The position numbers and the translations under genes are program-made. Below, piece after piece: positions 8,479 to 17,550 of a stretch of 64,000 nucleotides of DNA; position 1 is the first letter of the stretch, and each line of letters begins with the position of its first letter. The stretch covers positions 1 to 64,000 of the forward strand of contig NZ_FMAF01000023.1 in NCBI RefSeq assembly GCF_900094565.1. Direction: 5' to 3'. Under the pieces are notes generated by a model. It made no database searches, was not told the DNA's origin, and was given only the letters and a program-made list of their open reading frames with translations. This DNA is from Martinezella lusitana (lineage in GTDB: Bacteria > Pseudomonadota > Alphaproteobacteria > Rhizobiales > Rhizobiaceae).

Positions 8479-9171
8479 TCAGCCAGGCATTGCTCGCGAA
8501 TAGGCAGCCAGAATGAAGCGTTCGGCCTGGAATAGGTATTTTTCCAACGCGTCGGAAGCACTCGCCGGCGCCCCCTCCTCCAGATGCGCGAGAATAGTCG
8601 CGTTCTGGCCGACATAGGGAGCGTGCAGATATTCGGGATCGCGGATCAGCCCGAAGACGAGACGCAGCTCAAGCGAGATCTGCGCATAGAAGGCCGAAAG
8701 CCTGGGACTGTCGGCAAGCTCGACGATCGCGGCATGAAAGGCGATATCGGCGCTACCGACCTCCAGCCATTCGCCACGTTCACGATGCTGAACGGCAGCA
8801 TTGATGGCGGCACGCATCTTGGCAACGCTGGGGTGACGGTGATGCGCATTGGCGAGTGCCGAACACTCGATCAGACGACGAATTTGGAAAATATCCATGA
8901 TCGTCGAGATGCTCGGCGTGGAGACGAAGACGCCGCGATTGGCCTCATGGCGCAGCACACCCTCTTTCGTCAGCAGCCGGAAAACCTCGCGCAGCGTATT
9001 GCGCGAGACCTGCAACTCCTCGCAAAGAGCCGCCTCGGATAGATGGCTGCCAGGCGAGAGCGTGCCGCTGATCACGCGCTCGCGGATGCGGGCGGCGGTC
9101 AGTTCCGCAACCGTCTGCCCTGTCTCCGCGACAATCGTCGGCTCGATGCTGGCAAGATTTGTCTGCTTCAT
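8479..9171 (-). CDS. GntR-family regulator with FCD ligand domain
   Basis: 230-residue regulator. The winged helix at residues ~20-85 contains LSPGSHLSEAALCEELQVSR and the NTLREVFRLLTKEGVL recognition region. The C-terminal ~130 residues are the all-helical FCD domain, with the metal/ligand histidines in AFHAAIVELADSPRL. The ATG at 9171 is favoured over GTG 9192 and ATG 9186 because GGGAGAG lies just upstream of it. It is divergent from a peptide-type ABC operon, with two overlapping palindromes in the shared intergenic region (9340-9366), which makes it the likely regulator of that operon. Confidence 0.88.
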   Translation of the reverse strand: MKQTNLASIEPTIVAETGQTVAELTAARIRERVISGTLSPGSHLSEAALCEELQVSRNTLREVFRLLTKEGVLRHEANRGVFVSTPSISTIMDIFQIRRLIECSALANAHHRHPSVAKMRAAINAAVQHRERGEWLEVGSADIAFHAAIVELADSPRLSAFYAQISLELRLVFGLIRDPEYLHAPYVGQNATILAHLEEGAPASASDALEKYLFQAERFILAAYSRAMPG

Positions 9172-9339
9172 TCGCTCTCCCGGCATCTGCACTCAATCGT
9201 CTTCGACGCCCGCTATATCAGGCACTTGCTGGAAACCGAGTGGGTATTCCGCGTGTCTGCGGCTATCGGCCTGTCAACGGCAAGGTCATAAGGACGATTT
9301 TGCGCAGATTTGCCCCCATTTTTGATTGGCAACATGAAA

Positions 9340-9366
9340 ATTGTTGAACAATATAGACCATATTGT
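9340..9366. promoter_or_regulatory. Two overlapping palindromes, probable GntR operator
   Basis: ATTGTTGAACAAT (9340-9352) is a perfect 13-base palindrome, and ACAATATAGACCATATTGT (9348-9366) is a perfect 7-5-7 inverted repeat sharing its left half. FadR-type GntR regulators bind short TTGT...ACAA-like palindromes, and the GntR gene is divergently transcribed next door. The site lies about 175 bases upstream of the GntR start and 120 upstream of the small leader frame. Confidence 0.6.
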
Positions 9367-9485
9367 CGTTTGATGCTATCTCACGTCCTCACAAATATAA
9401 CGGGAACGCAGATACAGATGTTCATGAGACGCCTGTTTTGTAGAAAAACATCGCCTGCCTTTGTCAGGCTGCAACGGGTGTCGGC

Positions 9486-9602
9486 ATGAGCATGCAGCGG
9501 TCCGATCTCTGCGAATGCTCCTGCATCATCGATGCAAGGAACAACACGGCTATCATCTCGGATGCCATGACCGATCTTCCCAATGCCGAGGTAAGCGCAT
9601 GA
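9486..9602 (+). CDS. Small cysteine-rich leader ORF, translationally coupled to ABC gene
   Basis: A 38-codon frame beginning MSMQRSDLCECSCIIDAR, with a CxCxC cluster at residues 9-13. Its TGA overlaps the ATG of the ABC ATPase (ATGA), a hallmark of coupling. No strong ribosome site is visible and no family is recognised. It could be a leader peptide, a true small protein, or chance. The clean overlap with the downstream start is the main argument for it. Confidence 0.3.
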   Translation: MSMQRSDLCECSCIIDARNNTAIISDAMTDLPNAEVSA

Positions 9603-11425
9603 CCACGCCCGCAGACGACAACAAACCGCTTCTGTCCGTAACGGATCTGACTGTTCGGTTCGGCGAAAATCGCGTGGTCGAAGGGCTTTCCTTTTCGGTC
9701 GAGCCGGGGCGAACGCTCGCAGTCGTCGGTGAATCCGGCTCCGGCAAATCGGTGACATCGCTTTCCATCATGCGCCTTGGCGACATGATGGGCGCGCGCT
9801 TCGAGACAGGCACTATCCTCTTCAACGGCAAGGACATTCTGAAACTCTCGCAGAAGGAGATGCGCGCCGTTCGCGGCAAGGAGATCGCCATGATCTTCCA
9901 GGAGCCGATGACCTCGCTCAATCCGGTCTTCACTATCGGCGACCAGATCTGCGAGATCCTTCTCCTTCATGAGAAGATCGGCAAATCCGCTGCCATGGCG
10001 GCGGCGCAGCGCCTGCTGGAAATGGTGCGCCTGCCGGATGCGCAGGCGCTCTTGAACCGCTATCCGCACCAGCTTTCCGGCGGCATGCGCCAGCGCGCCA
10101 TGATCGCCATGGCGCTTGCCTGCCGCCCGAAGCTGCTGATCGCCGACGAGCCGACAACAGCGCTCGACGTGACGATCCAGGCACAGATCCTCAACATCAT
10201 GCGGGACCTGCAGAAGGATCTCGGCATGGGCATGATCTTCATCACTCACGACATGGGCGTGGTTGCCGAAATGGCTGATGATGTCGTGGTCATGTGGAAG
10301 GGCAAGAAGGTCGAGGAAGGCCCGGTTCGTGAGATATTCGCCAATCCCAAGCACCCCTATACGAAGGCGCTTCTCGCCGCAGTGCCGAAGCTTGGCAGCA
10401 TGACCGGCCAGGATTTTCCGAAGCGCATGCCGCTGACCGTTCTCGACGGCGGCGAGCCGAAGATCGTTGGTGAGGAACGGATCCAGAATACCGCCCGCTA
10501 CGACCAGCAGCCGCTCCTGTCCGTGCGCGACCTCTTCGTGCGCTTCGATATCAAAAAGAATATATTCGGCAAGGTCACGCATCGCTGTAGTGCCGTCCAA
10601 AAGGTCGCTTTCGATATTCATCCCGGTGAAACCTTGGCCCTTGTCGGCGAATCCGGCTCCGGCAAGTCGACGATTGGCCGCACCATCCAGCAGTTGCAGA
10701 AAGCGCGCTCGGGCGAAATCACCTTCAACGGCAAGAGTTTTGCCGCCATGTCGGCGCTGGAGCGATTCCGGCTTCGCCGTGACGTGCAGTATATTTTCCA
10801 GGATCCCTTTGCTTCGCTCGACCCGCGCAAGACAGTTGGCTTCTCGATTGCGGAACCGATCAACACCCATGGCATCATATCTGGATCAAAGGCGGTACGC
10901 CGCAGGGTAGACGAGCTTCTGGAGCGCGTCAGCCTGACGTCAGCCCATGCCGATCGCTATCCGCATGAGTTTTCCGGCGGCCAGCGGCAGCGCGTCTGCA
11001 TTGCCCGTGCGCTTGCCTCCGATCCGAAGCTCATCATTGCCGATGAGGCGCTTTCTGCCCTCGACGTATCGATCCAAGCCCAGATTATCAACCTGCTTAT
11101 GGACCTGCAGGCCGAACGCGGGCTCGCCTATCTGTTTATCAGCCATGATATGGCCGTCGTGGAGAAGATCAGCCACCGCGTCGCCGTTCTCTATCTCGGC
11201 CAGATCATGGAAATAGGCAGCCGCCGGCAGGTCTTCGAAACCCCCATGCATGCCTATACGCAACGCCTGATTTCAGCCGTGCCGATCGCCGATCCGACGC
11301 AGGAGCGCCGAACCGCCCTGTTGGAAGGCGAGATCCCCAATCCCGTCCGCCGGGTCGGCGACGAGCCGCCGATCCTGGCTCACGAGGAAATCACCTCAGG
11401 CCATTTTATCGCCAAGAGCGCCTGA
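9599..11425 (+). CDS. Fused double ATP-binding protein of peptide-type ABC importer (GsiA/DppDF-like)
   Basis: 608-residue protein with two complete nucleotide-binding domains in tandem. The first has Walker A GESGSGKS, signature LSGGMRQR and Walker B IADEPTTALD. The second has GESGSGKS, FSGGQRQR and IADEALSALD. Each is followed by the oligopeptide-transporter C-terminal tail (HPYTKALLAAVP; HAYTQRLISAVP). The ATG at 9599 has GAGGTAAG upstream; a TTG-led longer frame is rejected. It opens an operon with binding protein, two permeases and a carboxypeptidase. Confidence 0.92.
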   Translation: MTTPADDNKPLLSVTDLTVRFGENRVVEGLSFSVEPGRTLAVVGESGSGKSVTSLSIMRLGDMMGARFETGTILFNGKDILKLSQKEMRAVRGKEIAMIFQEPMTSLNPVFTIGDQICEILLLHEKIGKSAAMAAAQRLLEMVRLPDAQALLNRYPHQLSGGMRQRAMIAMALACRPKLLIADEPTTALDVTIQAQILNIMRDLQKDLGMGMIFITHDMGVVAEMADDVVVMWKGKKVEEGPVREIFANPKHPYTKALLAAVPKLGSMTGQDFPKRMPLTVLDGGEPKIVGEERIQNTARYDQQPLLSVRDLFVRFDIKKNIFGKVTHRCSAVQKVAFDIHPGETLALVGESGSGKSTIGRTIQQLQKARSGEITFNGKSFAAMSALERFRLRRDVQYIFQDPFASLDPRKTVGFSIAEPINTHGIISGSKAVRRRVDELLERVSLTSAHADRYPHEFSGGQRQRVCIARALASDPKLIIADEALSALDVSIQAQIINLLMDLQAERGLAYLFISHDMAVVEKISHRVAVLYLGQIMEIGSRRQVFETPMHAYTQRLISAVPIADPTQERRTALLEGEIPNPVRRVGDEPPILAHEEITSGHFIAKSA

Positions 11426-11469
11426 ACGACCGCAAACCGCAATATCGATCTGAAGAGGAAACAGGTTCA

Positions 11470-13005
11470 ATGAAAAAAATGAAATGGGGACTGAAGACCG
11501 CTCTGACAGCACTTGTCATGTCGGGTGTCGCGATCAGCGCTGCTCCGGCTTTCGCGGCGGGCAAGCTGACGGTTTCGTCGTCGCAGGATCCGGGCAGCTG
11601 GGATCCGATCGACACCTTCCTGGTGGCATGGGCCGCCGTTTCGACCAACATTTTCGACGGGCTCACCTATCGCGGCCCCGATCTCAAGCTGGTGCCCGGT
11701 CTTGCCGAATCCTGGGAGGAATTGGATCAAGGCAAGCGCATCCGCTTCAAGCTGCGTCATAACGTCAAGTTCCATGACGGCGAGCCCTTCAATGCCGAAG
11801 CGGTGAAGTTCACCTTCGACCGCCTGCTGGGCGAACAGGGCGCAAAGGGACCGCAGCGCTCGAATTACACCGCGATCGAAAGCGTTGACATCATCGACGA
11901 CTATACGGTCGACATGAAGCTGAAGACGCCCGATCCGGTGCTTTTGACGAAGCTTGCCGGCTACGGCGCGATGATCGTTCCGCCGAAATACATCAAGGAA
12001 AAGGGTGAGGATTACTTCAACCTCAATCCGGTCGGCACCGGCGCCTTCAAGTTCGCCTCCTATACGCCGAAGGTGAACATCAAGCTCGAAGCCAATCCTG
12101 ATTACTGGGGCGGTGCGCCGAAGCTTTCGGAGCTCGAATACCGCTTCATCAGCGAGCCGGCGACGGCCGTTGCCGAGCTTCAGGCAGGCCGCGTCGATAT
12201 CGTCATTCCGCCGACCATCCCAATCGGCATGCTGCCGGTCATTCAGGGCGATTCCAAGCTCGAAATCGCCAGCGTTCCCGGCCCGACGGTTGATGCGCTG
12301 CGCTTCAACACCCGCGATGGCATCACCGCCGATCCGCGCGTGCGCAAGGCGATCATCATGGCAGTCGACCGCGACACGATCGTCAAGTCGATCCTCGCAG
12401 GCCAGGGGACCGAGATCGTCAGCTTCCAGAACTCACTGTCCTTCGGCTACGATCCCGACCTGAAGCCGCTTCCCTATGATCCCGCAGGCGCCAAGAAGCT
12501 GCTTGCCGAAGCCGGCGTGAAGCCGGGCGCTGCATTGCAGATCGACATTCGGGGCAATGACGCGACGATGAACGAGGTGGCGCAGGTCGTCGCAAGCTAT
12601 CTGCAGATGGTCGGCCTCACCGCAACCATCAAGCCGTATGAAACCAACGTTCTGCTGAACGACATTATCCCGCAGGGCAAGACCGGCGCGATGTTCCAGC
12701 AGAAGTGGGGCGGCTGGACCTTCGACTACGACAACACCGCCTATTCGATGTATCACTCCGGCGAAAAGTGGAATCCGTATGAAAAGGATGCCGCTCTGGA
12801 CAAGCTGTTGGAATCGCAACGCCCGCTCACCGATCGCGCCGAGCGCGAAAAGGTGCTGAAGGACATCGGCAAGTATGTCGCCGACAAGGCGCTCGAACTG
12901 CCGCTCTACAACAGCAATGCAATCTACGGCGTAAGCATGCGGGTCAAGGGCTTCGTGCCCGCACCCGATACCCGCATCAAGCTGAACGAAGTCACCGTCG
13001 ACTAA
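11470..13005 (+). CDS. Peptide-type ABC substrate-binding protein (SBP family 5)
   Basis: 511-residue extracytoplasmic binding protein of the DppA/OppA fold. The signal peptide ends in PAFA, before AGKLTVSSSQDPGSWDP. The family-5 signature is visible around residues 70-120 (LAESWEELDQGKRIRFKLRHNVKFHDGEPFNAEAVKF in outline: LAESW, F.LR..V.FHDG). The ligand is probably a small peptide or peptide-like compound, given the adjacent carboxypeptidase. A strong 27-base palindrome follows the stop and separates it from the permease genes. Confidence 0.92.
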   Translation: MKKMKWGLKTALTALVMSGVAISAAPAFAAGKLTVSSSQDPGSWDPIDTFLVAWAAVSTNIFDGLTYRGPDLKLVPGLAESWEELDQGKRIRFKLRHNVKFHDGEPFNAEAVKFTFDRLLGEQGAKGPQRSNYTAIESVDIIDDYTVDMKLKTPDPVLLTKLAGYGAMIVPPKYIKEKGEDYFNLNPVGTGAFKFASYTPKVNIKLEANPDYWGGAPKLSELEYRFISEPATAVAELQAGRVDIVIPPTIPIGMLPVIQGDSKLEIASVPGPTVDALRFNTRDGITADPRVRKAIIMAVDRDTIVKSILAGQGTEIVSFQNSLSFGYDPDLKPLPYDPAGAKKLLAEAGVKPGAALQIDIRGNDATMNEVAQVVASYLQMVGLTATIKPYETNVLLNDIIPQGKTGAMFQQKWGGWTFDYDNTAYSMYHSGEKWNPYEKDAALDKLLESQRPLTDRAEREKVLKDIGKYVADKALELPLYNSNAIYGVSMRVKGFVPAPDTRIKLNEVTVD

Positions 13006-13015
13006 TCATCAAGCA

Positions 13016-13042
13016 GACGCCGCCGGCCCGGCCGGCGGCGTC
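13016..13042. terminator. Strong intercistronic hairpin after SBP gene
   Basis: GACGCCGCCGGCC and GGCCGGCGGCGTC form a perfect 13-bp stem around a single base. There is no U tract. Its position between a highly expressed binding-protein gene and its permeases suggests 3' end protection of the upstream mRNA and reduced read-through. Confidence 0.6.
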
Positions 13043-13067
13043 ATCCGAAAGCTCTCGGGGTAAGAAC

Positions 13068-13991
13068 GTGGCCGGTTTTCTCATCAAGCGATTGCTGCAG
13101 GCGATTTTCGTTGTAATCGCCATCACTCTTCTCGTCTCCTTCGCTATCCGCCTCACCGGTGACCCTGCCGTGATGATGTTTCAGGGCGGTGGCAGCATGA
13201 CCGAGGACGACCTGGCCCGTATCCGCACAGCCCTTGGCACGGATCAACCTTTCCTTGTGCAGTATTTCACTTTTCTGAAGGGGCTGCTGACGCTCAATTT
13301 CGGCCGCAGCTTCACCGGCGGCACGCCGGTTTCCCAGCTGATTGCCAATGCCTTGCCCGCGACGCTGCTGCTTGCTTTCATCTCCATGGTCGTGTCGATC
13401 GCGCTCTCCATCCCGCTCGGCATCAAGGCGGCGACGGCACGCGGCAAGACGGCGGATCAGATCATCCGCGTTCTCTCGCTGCTCGGCCTCTCCTTCCCGA
13501 ACTTCTGGCTGGCGCTGATGATGGTGCTGTTGTTTTCCATCACGCTAGGCTGGCTGCCGCCAAGCGGCATGGTCGGGATTTCGAGCTACGTCATGCCGGC
13601 CGTGACGATGGGCGTTATCCTAACGGCAACGAATGTGCGCCTGGTGCGTACCGCCATGCTGGAGACGCTGCAGTCGCAATATATCATGGTCGCGCGGGCC
13701 AAGGGTCTTAGCGAAAGCAAGGTGCTGTACAAGCATGCGCTGCGCAATTGCGCGATACCACTCATCACCTATTTCGGCATCCAGTTCGGTGGGCTGCTCG
13801 GCGGCATCGTCGTCATCGAGCGCGTCTTCAACTGGCCCGGTCTCGGCACGCTGGCATTCGACGCCGTCGGTGCCCGCGACTACCCCGTCTTGCAAGGCGT
13901 GATCACCGTGCTGGCGCTGTTCATCGTCGGCGTCAATCTTCTCGTCGACATCGCCTATGGCCTCGTCGACCCACGTATCCGCACGGAGTAA
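13068..13991 (+). CDS. ABC transporter permease, DppB-type
   Basis: 307-residue membrane protein that starts with GTG (GTGGCCGGTTTTCTC). The first span FLIKRLLQAIFVVIAITLLVSF is typical of DppB-family permeases. The EAA-type coupling loop lies near residue 210 (VMVARAKGLSESKVLYKHALRN). The C-terminal LVDIAYGLVDPRIRTE is a family signature. Its stop TAA shares one base with the next start (TAATG), giving tight coupling. Confidence 0.92.
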   Translation: MAGFLIKRLLQAIFVVIAITLLVSFAIRLTGDPAVMMFQGGGSMTEDDLARIRTALGTDQPFLVQYFTFLKGLLTLNFGRSFTGGTPVSQLIANALPATLLLAFISMVVSIALSIPLGIKAATARGKTADQIIRVLSLLGLSFPNFWLALMMVLLFSITLGWLPPSGMVGISSYVMPAVTMGVILTATNVRLVRTAMLETLQSQYIMVARAKGLSESKVLYKHALRNCAIPLITYFGIQFGGLLGGIVVIERVFNWPGLGTLAFDAVGARDYPVLQGVITVLALFIVGVNLLVDIAYGLVDPRIRTE

Positions 13992-14845
13992 TGCTGATGG
14001 CCGCCACGATTTCACGCCGGTCGCGTTTCTACAGCTTCGAATTCATCGCTGGAGCCCTGATCACCGTCATCATCTGCCTTGCCGTGCTTCTCTCCGATGT
14101 GCTCTTTCCCGGCGGCGCCGAAAAAATCGATCTGATGGCAAGGCTTGCAAAACCCTTCGCCAGCCTCGCCCATCCCTTCGGCACAGACCCGCTCGGGCGC
14201 GATGTGCTGGCTCGCGTCGTCGCAGGTGGCAAGATATCGCTGACCGTCGGCCTCACCTCCGTGATCGGCGGCGTGGTTCTCGGAGTGCTGGTCGGCCTTG
14301 CCGCGGGTTACTATCGCGGCATCTGGGACATGCTGCTGATGCGCTTTGCCGATATTCAGCTCGCCATGCCCTTCATTCTGCTGGCAATCACCTTCATCGC
14401 CATCGTCGGCGGCAGTCTCACCAATACGATCATCCTCTTGATCGTCTCGCAATGGGTGCAATATGCACGCCTCGTGCGCGGTTCGGTGCTGAGCTTGCGC
14501 GAGCGGGAATTCATCCTCTCGGCACGGGCGATCGGCGTCAAAGACTGGCGCATCATCTTCCAGCATCTGCTGCCGAACCTCGTCGGCCCGGTGATCGTGC
14601 TGATGACGCTGAACATTGCCAACAACATCCTTCTGGAAAGCAGCCTCACCTTCCTTGGCATGGGTGTCGACCCGACAATTCCGAGCTGGGGCGGCATGCT
14701 GGCCGACGGACGAACCTATCTGCAGACAGCGTGGTGGGTCAGCCTCTTCCCTGGCCTTGCAATCCTTTTGACCGTGCTCGGTTTCAATCTCCTCGGCGAC
14801 TGGCTGCGCGACAGCCTCGATCCGACTGGCAGAACGGCAAGGTAG
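13991..14845 (+). CDS. ABC transporter permease, DppC-type
   Basis: 284 residues. The N-terminal domain has one span (FIAGALITVIICLAVLLSDVLF) followed by the FGTDPLGRDVLARVVAGG motif that defines DppC/OppC permeases. The coupling loop is ILSARAIGVKDWRIIFQHLLPN. The ATG at 13991 overlaps the previous stop; ATG 13997 is a possible alternative. It ends with LLGDWLRDSLDP, the usual C terminus of the family. Confidence 0.92.
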   Translation: MLMAATISRRSRFYSFEFIAGALITVIICLAVLLSDVLFPGGAEKIDLMARLAKPFASLAHPFGTDPLGRDVLARVVAGGKISLTVGLTSVIGGVVLGVLVGLAAGYYRGIWDMLLMRFADIQLAMPFILLAITFIAIVGGSLTNTIILLIVSQWVQYARLVRGSVLSLREREFILSARAIGVKDWRIIFQHLLPNLVGPVIVLMTLNIANNILLESSLTFLGMGVDPTIPSWGGMLADGRTYLQTAWWVSLFPGLAILLTVLGFNLLGDWLRDSLDPTGRTAR

Positions 14846-14851
14846 GATATC

Positions 14852-16582
14852 ATGACTATGATTTTCGAGAGACGTTTTGAGCGCACGCTGTCGCGCCTTG
14901 TTGCCGATGCCAAGCCTGGCCAGAACTTCGAGGCCTGGACCTTCGATGACAGAGAAAGCCGCCAGCAGGCAGAGCGCGAACTCAGGGAAAAGGGCGTGCA
15001 GGCCCGCATCCGCAGCGCCTACAAGCCGCTGGTCAATGCCTTCATCGAGGAAATCGACCTGCATGATGTGAATGCGATCGAGATCCGCTATCCGGTTCAT
15101 CCCAACGCACCGGATAACCGCTTTCGCCTTGAAGCCTATCCGCTCGCTGCAATGGTGGGAAATCGCGAAATCACCTTTGTCGCAAGAGCCGACAGCGACT
15201 TTCATTATGACGTTCTGCTGAAAGGCAATGCCGGCCAGGAACGTCGATCGAAGGTGCTGGCGCCCAATCGCGTGCATGTCGATGCGGCCGAGGAAACCAG
15301 CGTTTCTCCGACCGGCTGGCTGATCCGAGATGGCGATGCGGCAGGCGAACGGCTCGCGACGGACTATGAGCAGCTCTTCGAGGAGGCGATCGACGCGGTC
15401 ACGCACTTCGACTGGGGCGCAAGCGAACCCTATTTCGAGGAACTGAATATTCGCGTTGCCCTGCCGGCGCTGGACGAGGCCTTGCCCATCGGCGACGAAG
15501 TCATGAGCCTTCGCGAGGCGCTGCATGAGGACTTCTATTTTTCGCTGCTCGAATTCTTTCAGAAAAAATCCGGCCGCCCGCTCGGCGACCGCGGCTTGAA
15601 GCCGGGTCAGATCGTTCCGCAGATCCTGCTCTCCTCCGGCGAGATTTCCGTCCGAATAGGAACGCAGCCGCTGACGTCTCGCTATTGGGATGGAGCCGGA
15701 CAGCAAATCGAGACGGCAACGGAACCTCTGGCCGTGCAGCAGATCGAGGCCGAGCTTGACGAGATTGGCGGCGAGGCATTTGAGGCCGTTACTCGCTCTG
15801 GCCGCACAATCAGAGCCCGCTATATCAAGGGCCGCAACGCGGCCGTGATGATCAGCGGCGGTCAGCATGCCAACGAGACGACCGGTGGGGCGGGAGCCCT
15901 GCGTGCGGCGCGTCGGCTTGCCAAGCTCGAAGGCGCGCATTTCACCATCTCGCCGCTGGAAAACCCGGATGGCTACGCCCTTCATCAGCGCCTGCGCCAG
16001 GACAGCCCGCGCCACATGTATCATGCCGCCCGCTACACCGCGCTCGGCGACGATCTCGAATATCGGACCGAAGAGACCGCCGGCCCCTATCTCTTTGAAA
16101 AGAAAATCCGCTTCCAGGCGGAAAGGCTGAGCGGAGCGGAGCTGCACGTCAACCTGCACGGCTACCCAGCCCATGAATGGACGCGCCCGCTTTCCGGCTA
16201 CGTTCCGCGCAATTTCGCCATGTGGACGCTGCCGAAAGGCTTTTTCCTGATTGCCCGTTATCATTCCGGCTGGGCGGCTCAGGCCGAGCAGCTTCTCGAC
16301 AAGGTCACCAGGCACCTCGGCGCCATACCGGGTCTGCTGGATTACAACGACCGCCAGATCGCACTCTATGAAATCCATGCAGGCGAAACAGGCTTCCGCA
16401 TCATCAATGGCTTCCCCTGCCTCGCCAACATCGACGATCGCCATACGGTGCCTATGACCTTGATCACCGAATATCCGGACGAGACCATTTATGGCGACGC
16501 ATTCATCGCCGGCCATACCGCACAGATGGAAACGGTGCTTTCCGCCTACAGCGCCTGGCAGGAAATCATGGCTTCGAGCTAG
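14852..16582 (+). CDS. M14-family zinc carboxypeptidase
   Basis: 576-residue protein, much longer than a minimal M14 domain. The C-terminal half carries the zinc motif HANE (H339, E342 in SGGQHANETTGG) and a third ligand histidine near 432 (ELHVNLHGYPAHEW). The likely catalytic glutamate is in YEIHAGETGF, around residue 507. The N-terminal ~270 residues resemble no domain I recognise. No signal peptide is present, so it probably acts in the cytoplasm on peptides brought in by the transporter encoded six bases upstream. Its end overlaps the stop of the convergent LysR gene. Confidence 0.82.
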   Translation: MTMIFERRFERTLSRLVADAKPGQNFEAWTFDDRESRQQAERELREKGVQARIRSAYKPLVNAFIEEIDLHDVNAIEIRYPVHPNAPDNRFRLEAYPLAAMVGNREITFVARADSDFHYDVLLKGNAGQERRSKVLAPNRVHVDAAEETSVSPTGWLIRDGDAAGERLATDYEQLFEEAIDAVTHFDWGASEPYFEELNIRVALPALDEALPIGDEVMSLREALHEDFYFSLLEFFQKKSGRPLGDRGLKPGQIVPQILLSSGEISVRIGTQPLTSRYWDGAGQQIETATEPLAVQQIEAELDEIGGEAFEAVTRSGRTIRARYIKGRNAAVMISGGQHANETTGGAGALRAARRLAKLEGAHFTISPLENPDGYALHQRLRQDSPRHMYHAARYTALGDDLEYRTEETAGPYLFEKKIRFQAERLSGAELHVNLHGYPAHEWTRPLSGYVPRNFAMWTLPKGFFLIARYHSGWAAQAEQLLDKVTRHLGAIPGLLDYNDRQIALYEIHAGETGFRIINGFPCLANIDDRHTVPMTLITEYPDETIYGDAFIAGHTAQMETVLSAYSAWQEIMASS

Positions 16583-17451
16583 TCCGTACGCGTCGAACGG
16601 AGCATATCGAGAAGCGCGGTCATGGCGCTCGTCGTATAGGCGTCCGATCGGCGTACGAAGAGTGTATCCACCATCGACCGTTCCGGCGAAAGCTCGTGGA
16701 TCGCAACCCGGCCATCCCCGCAGGCGGCGGCGACAACACCCTTTGGCAGCAGCGTGACACCGACGCCCGCCGACACGCAGCTGATGATCGTGTCGAGGGA
16801 GCCGAATTCCAGCGGCTTCGATGTGATTATGCCCATATCGGCCAGAAGCGCCTCCAGCCGCTGCCGATAGGAACATCCGATCTGGAAGACGATGGTCTTC
16901 AGATCGACAATGCCGGCCAGATCTTCTACTCCACGAATGGCGGGCGTTGTCACGAGAACAAGCTCCTCTTGAAAGATCACCTCGTGATCGAGATCGGGGT
17001 GGTTGACGGGACCCGCCACGAAGGCACCCTCGACCCGGCATGAAACGACATCGTCGATCAGCCGGCGGGTCGTGCCTGTTGTCACGACAAGACGTACCTG
17101 TGGATAGGTCTTGGCGAATTGGCCGAGAAGCGGCGACAATCGCAATGCCGTGGTTGTCTCCAGGCTGCCGAGGGAAAGCGTTCCGCCCGGCTCACCATCA
17201 TCCTTGGCGGCGGTGCGGGCATCGGCCAGAAGCTTGGTGATGCGACCGACAAATGGCAGAATTCGTTGTCCCGCCGGCGTGGTCGACACGCCCCTTGCAT
17301 GCCGCTGGAACAGGCTGACACCCAGCTCTTCTTCCAGCGCCCGGATCCGCGCCGTCACATTCGATTGAACCGTATGCAGCTCCTGCGCCGCCCGGTTCAT
17401 GCTGCCGTGCCGCGATACCGCTTCGAATACCCTAAGATCGGATACGTCCAT
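16579..17451 (-). CDS. LysR-family transcriptional regulator
   Basis: 290 residues. The N-terminal helix-turn-helix is LRVFEAVSRHGSMNRAAQELHTVQSNVTARI, in outline AAQELHTVQSNVTARI at residues 22-37, followed by the linker helix LEEELGVSLF. The effector domain spans ~90-290. ATG 17451 (MDVSDLRVF) is preferred over GTG 17463. It is divergent from the MFS transporter gene with about 100 bases between, so it probably controls the MFS/NTF2-like pair. Confidence 0.9.
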   Translation of the reverse strand: MDVSDLRVFEAVSRHGSMNRAAQELHTVQSNVTARIRALEEELGVSLFQRHARGVSTTPAGQRILPFVGRITKLLADARTAAKDDGEPGGTLSLGSLETTTALRLSPLLGQFAKTYPQVRLVVTTGTTRRLIDDVVSCRVEGAFVAGPVNHPDLDHEVIFQEELVLVTTPAIRGVEDLAGIVDLKTIVFQIGCSYRQRLEALLADMGIITSKPLEFGSLDTIISCVSAGVGVTLLPKGVVAAACGDGRVAIHELSPERSMVDTLFVRRSDAYTTSAMTALLDMLRSTRTD

Positions 17452-17505
17452 ACTTATCACCAATAGAGATAGCTGCTCTCATAATAATTCAGTTTTTATG
17501 ATATA

Positions 17506-17516
17506 ACGCGTGGCGT
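17506..17516. promoter_or_regulatory. Possible LysR-type site
   Basis: ACGC-GTG-GCGT, an interrupted dyad flanked by AT-rich sequence, lies in the LysR/MFS divergent promoter, 35 bases before the MFS start. It is short and could be chance. Confidence 0.3.
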
Positions 17517-17550
17517 ATTCTCTCAAGCACTGATCGCTGAGAGATTTCCC

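Noticed and set aside
9464..10870. A 468-codon minus-strand frame opposite the fused ATPase
   Set aside because: Mirror-frame artefact of the ATPase gene, low-complexity His/Asp-rich translation without recognisable domain.
14012..17041. A 1009-codon open frame on the minus strand
   Set aside because: It runs antisense across a DppC permease, the M14 peptidase and the same-strand LysR gene in another frame. Long antisense openness is expected in GC-rich codon-biased DNA; it has no domain or ribosome site.
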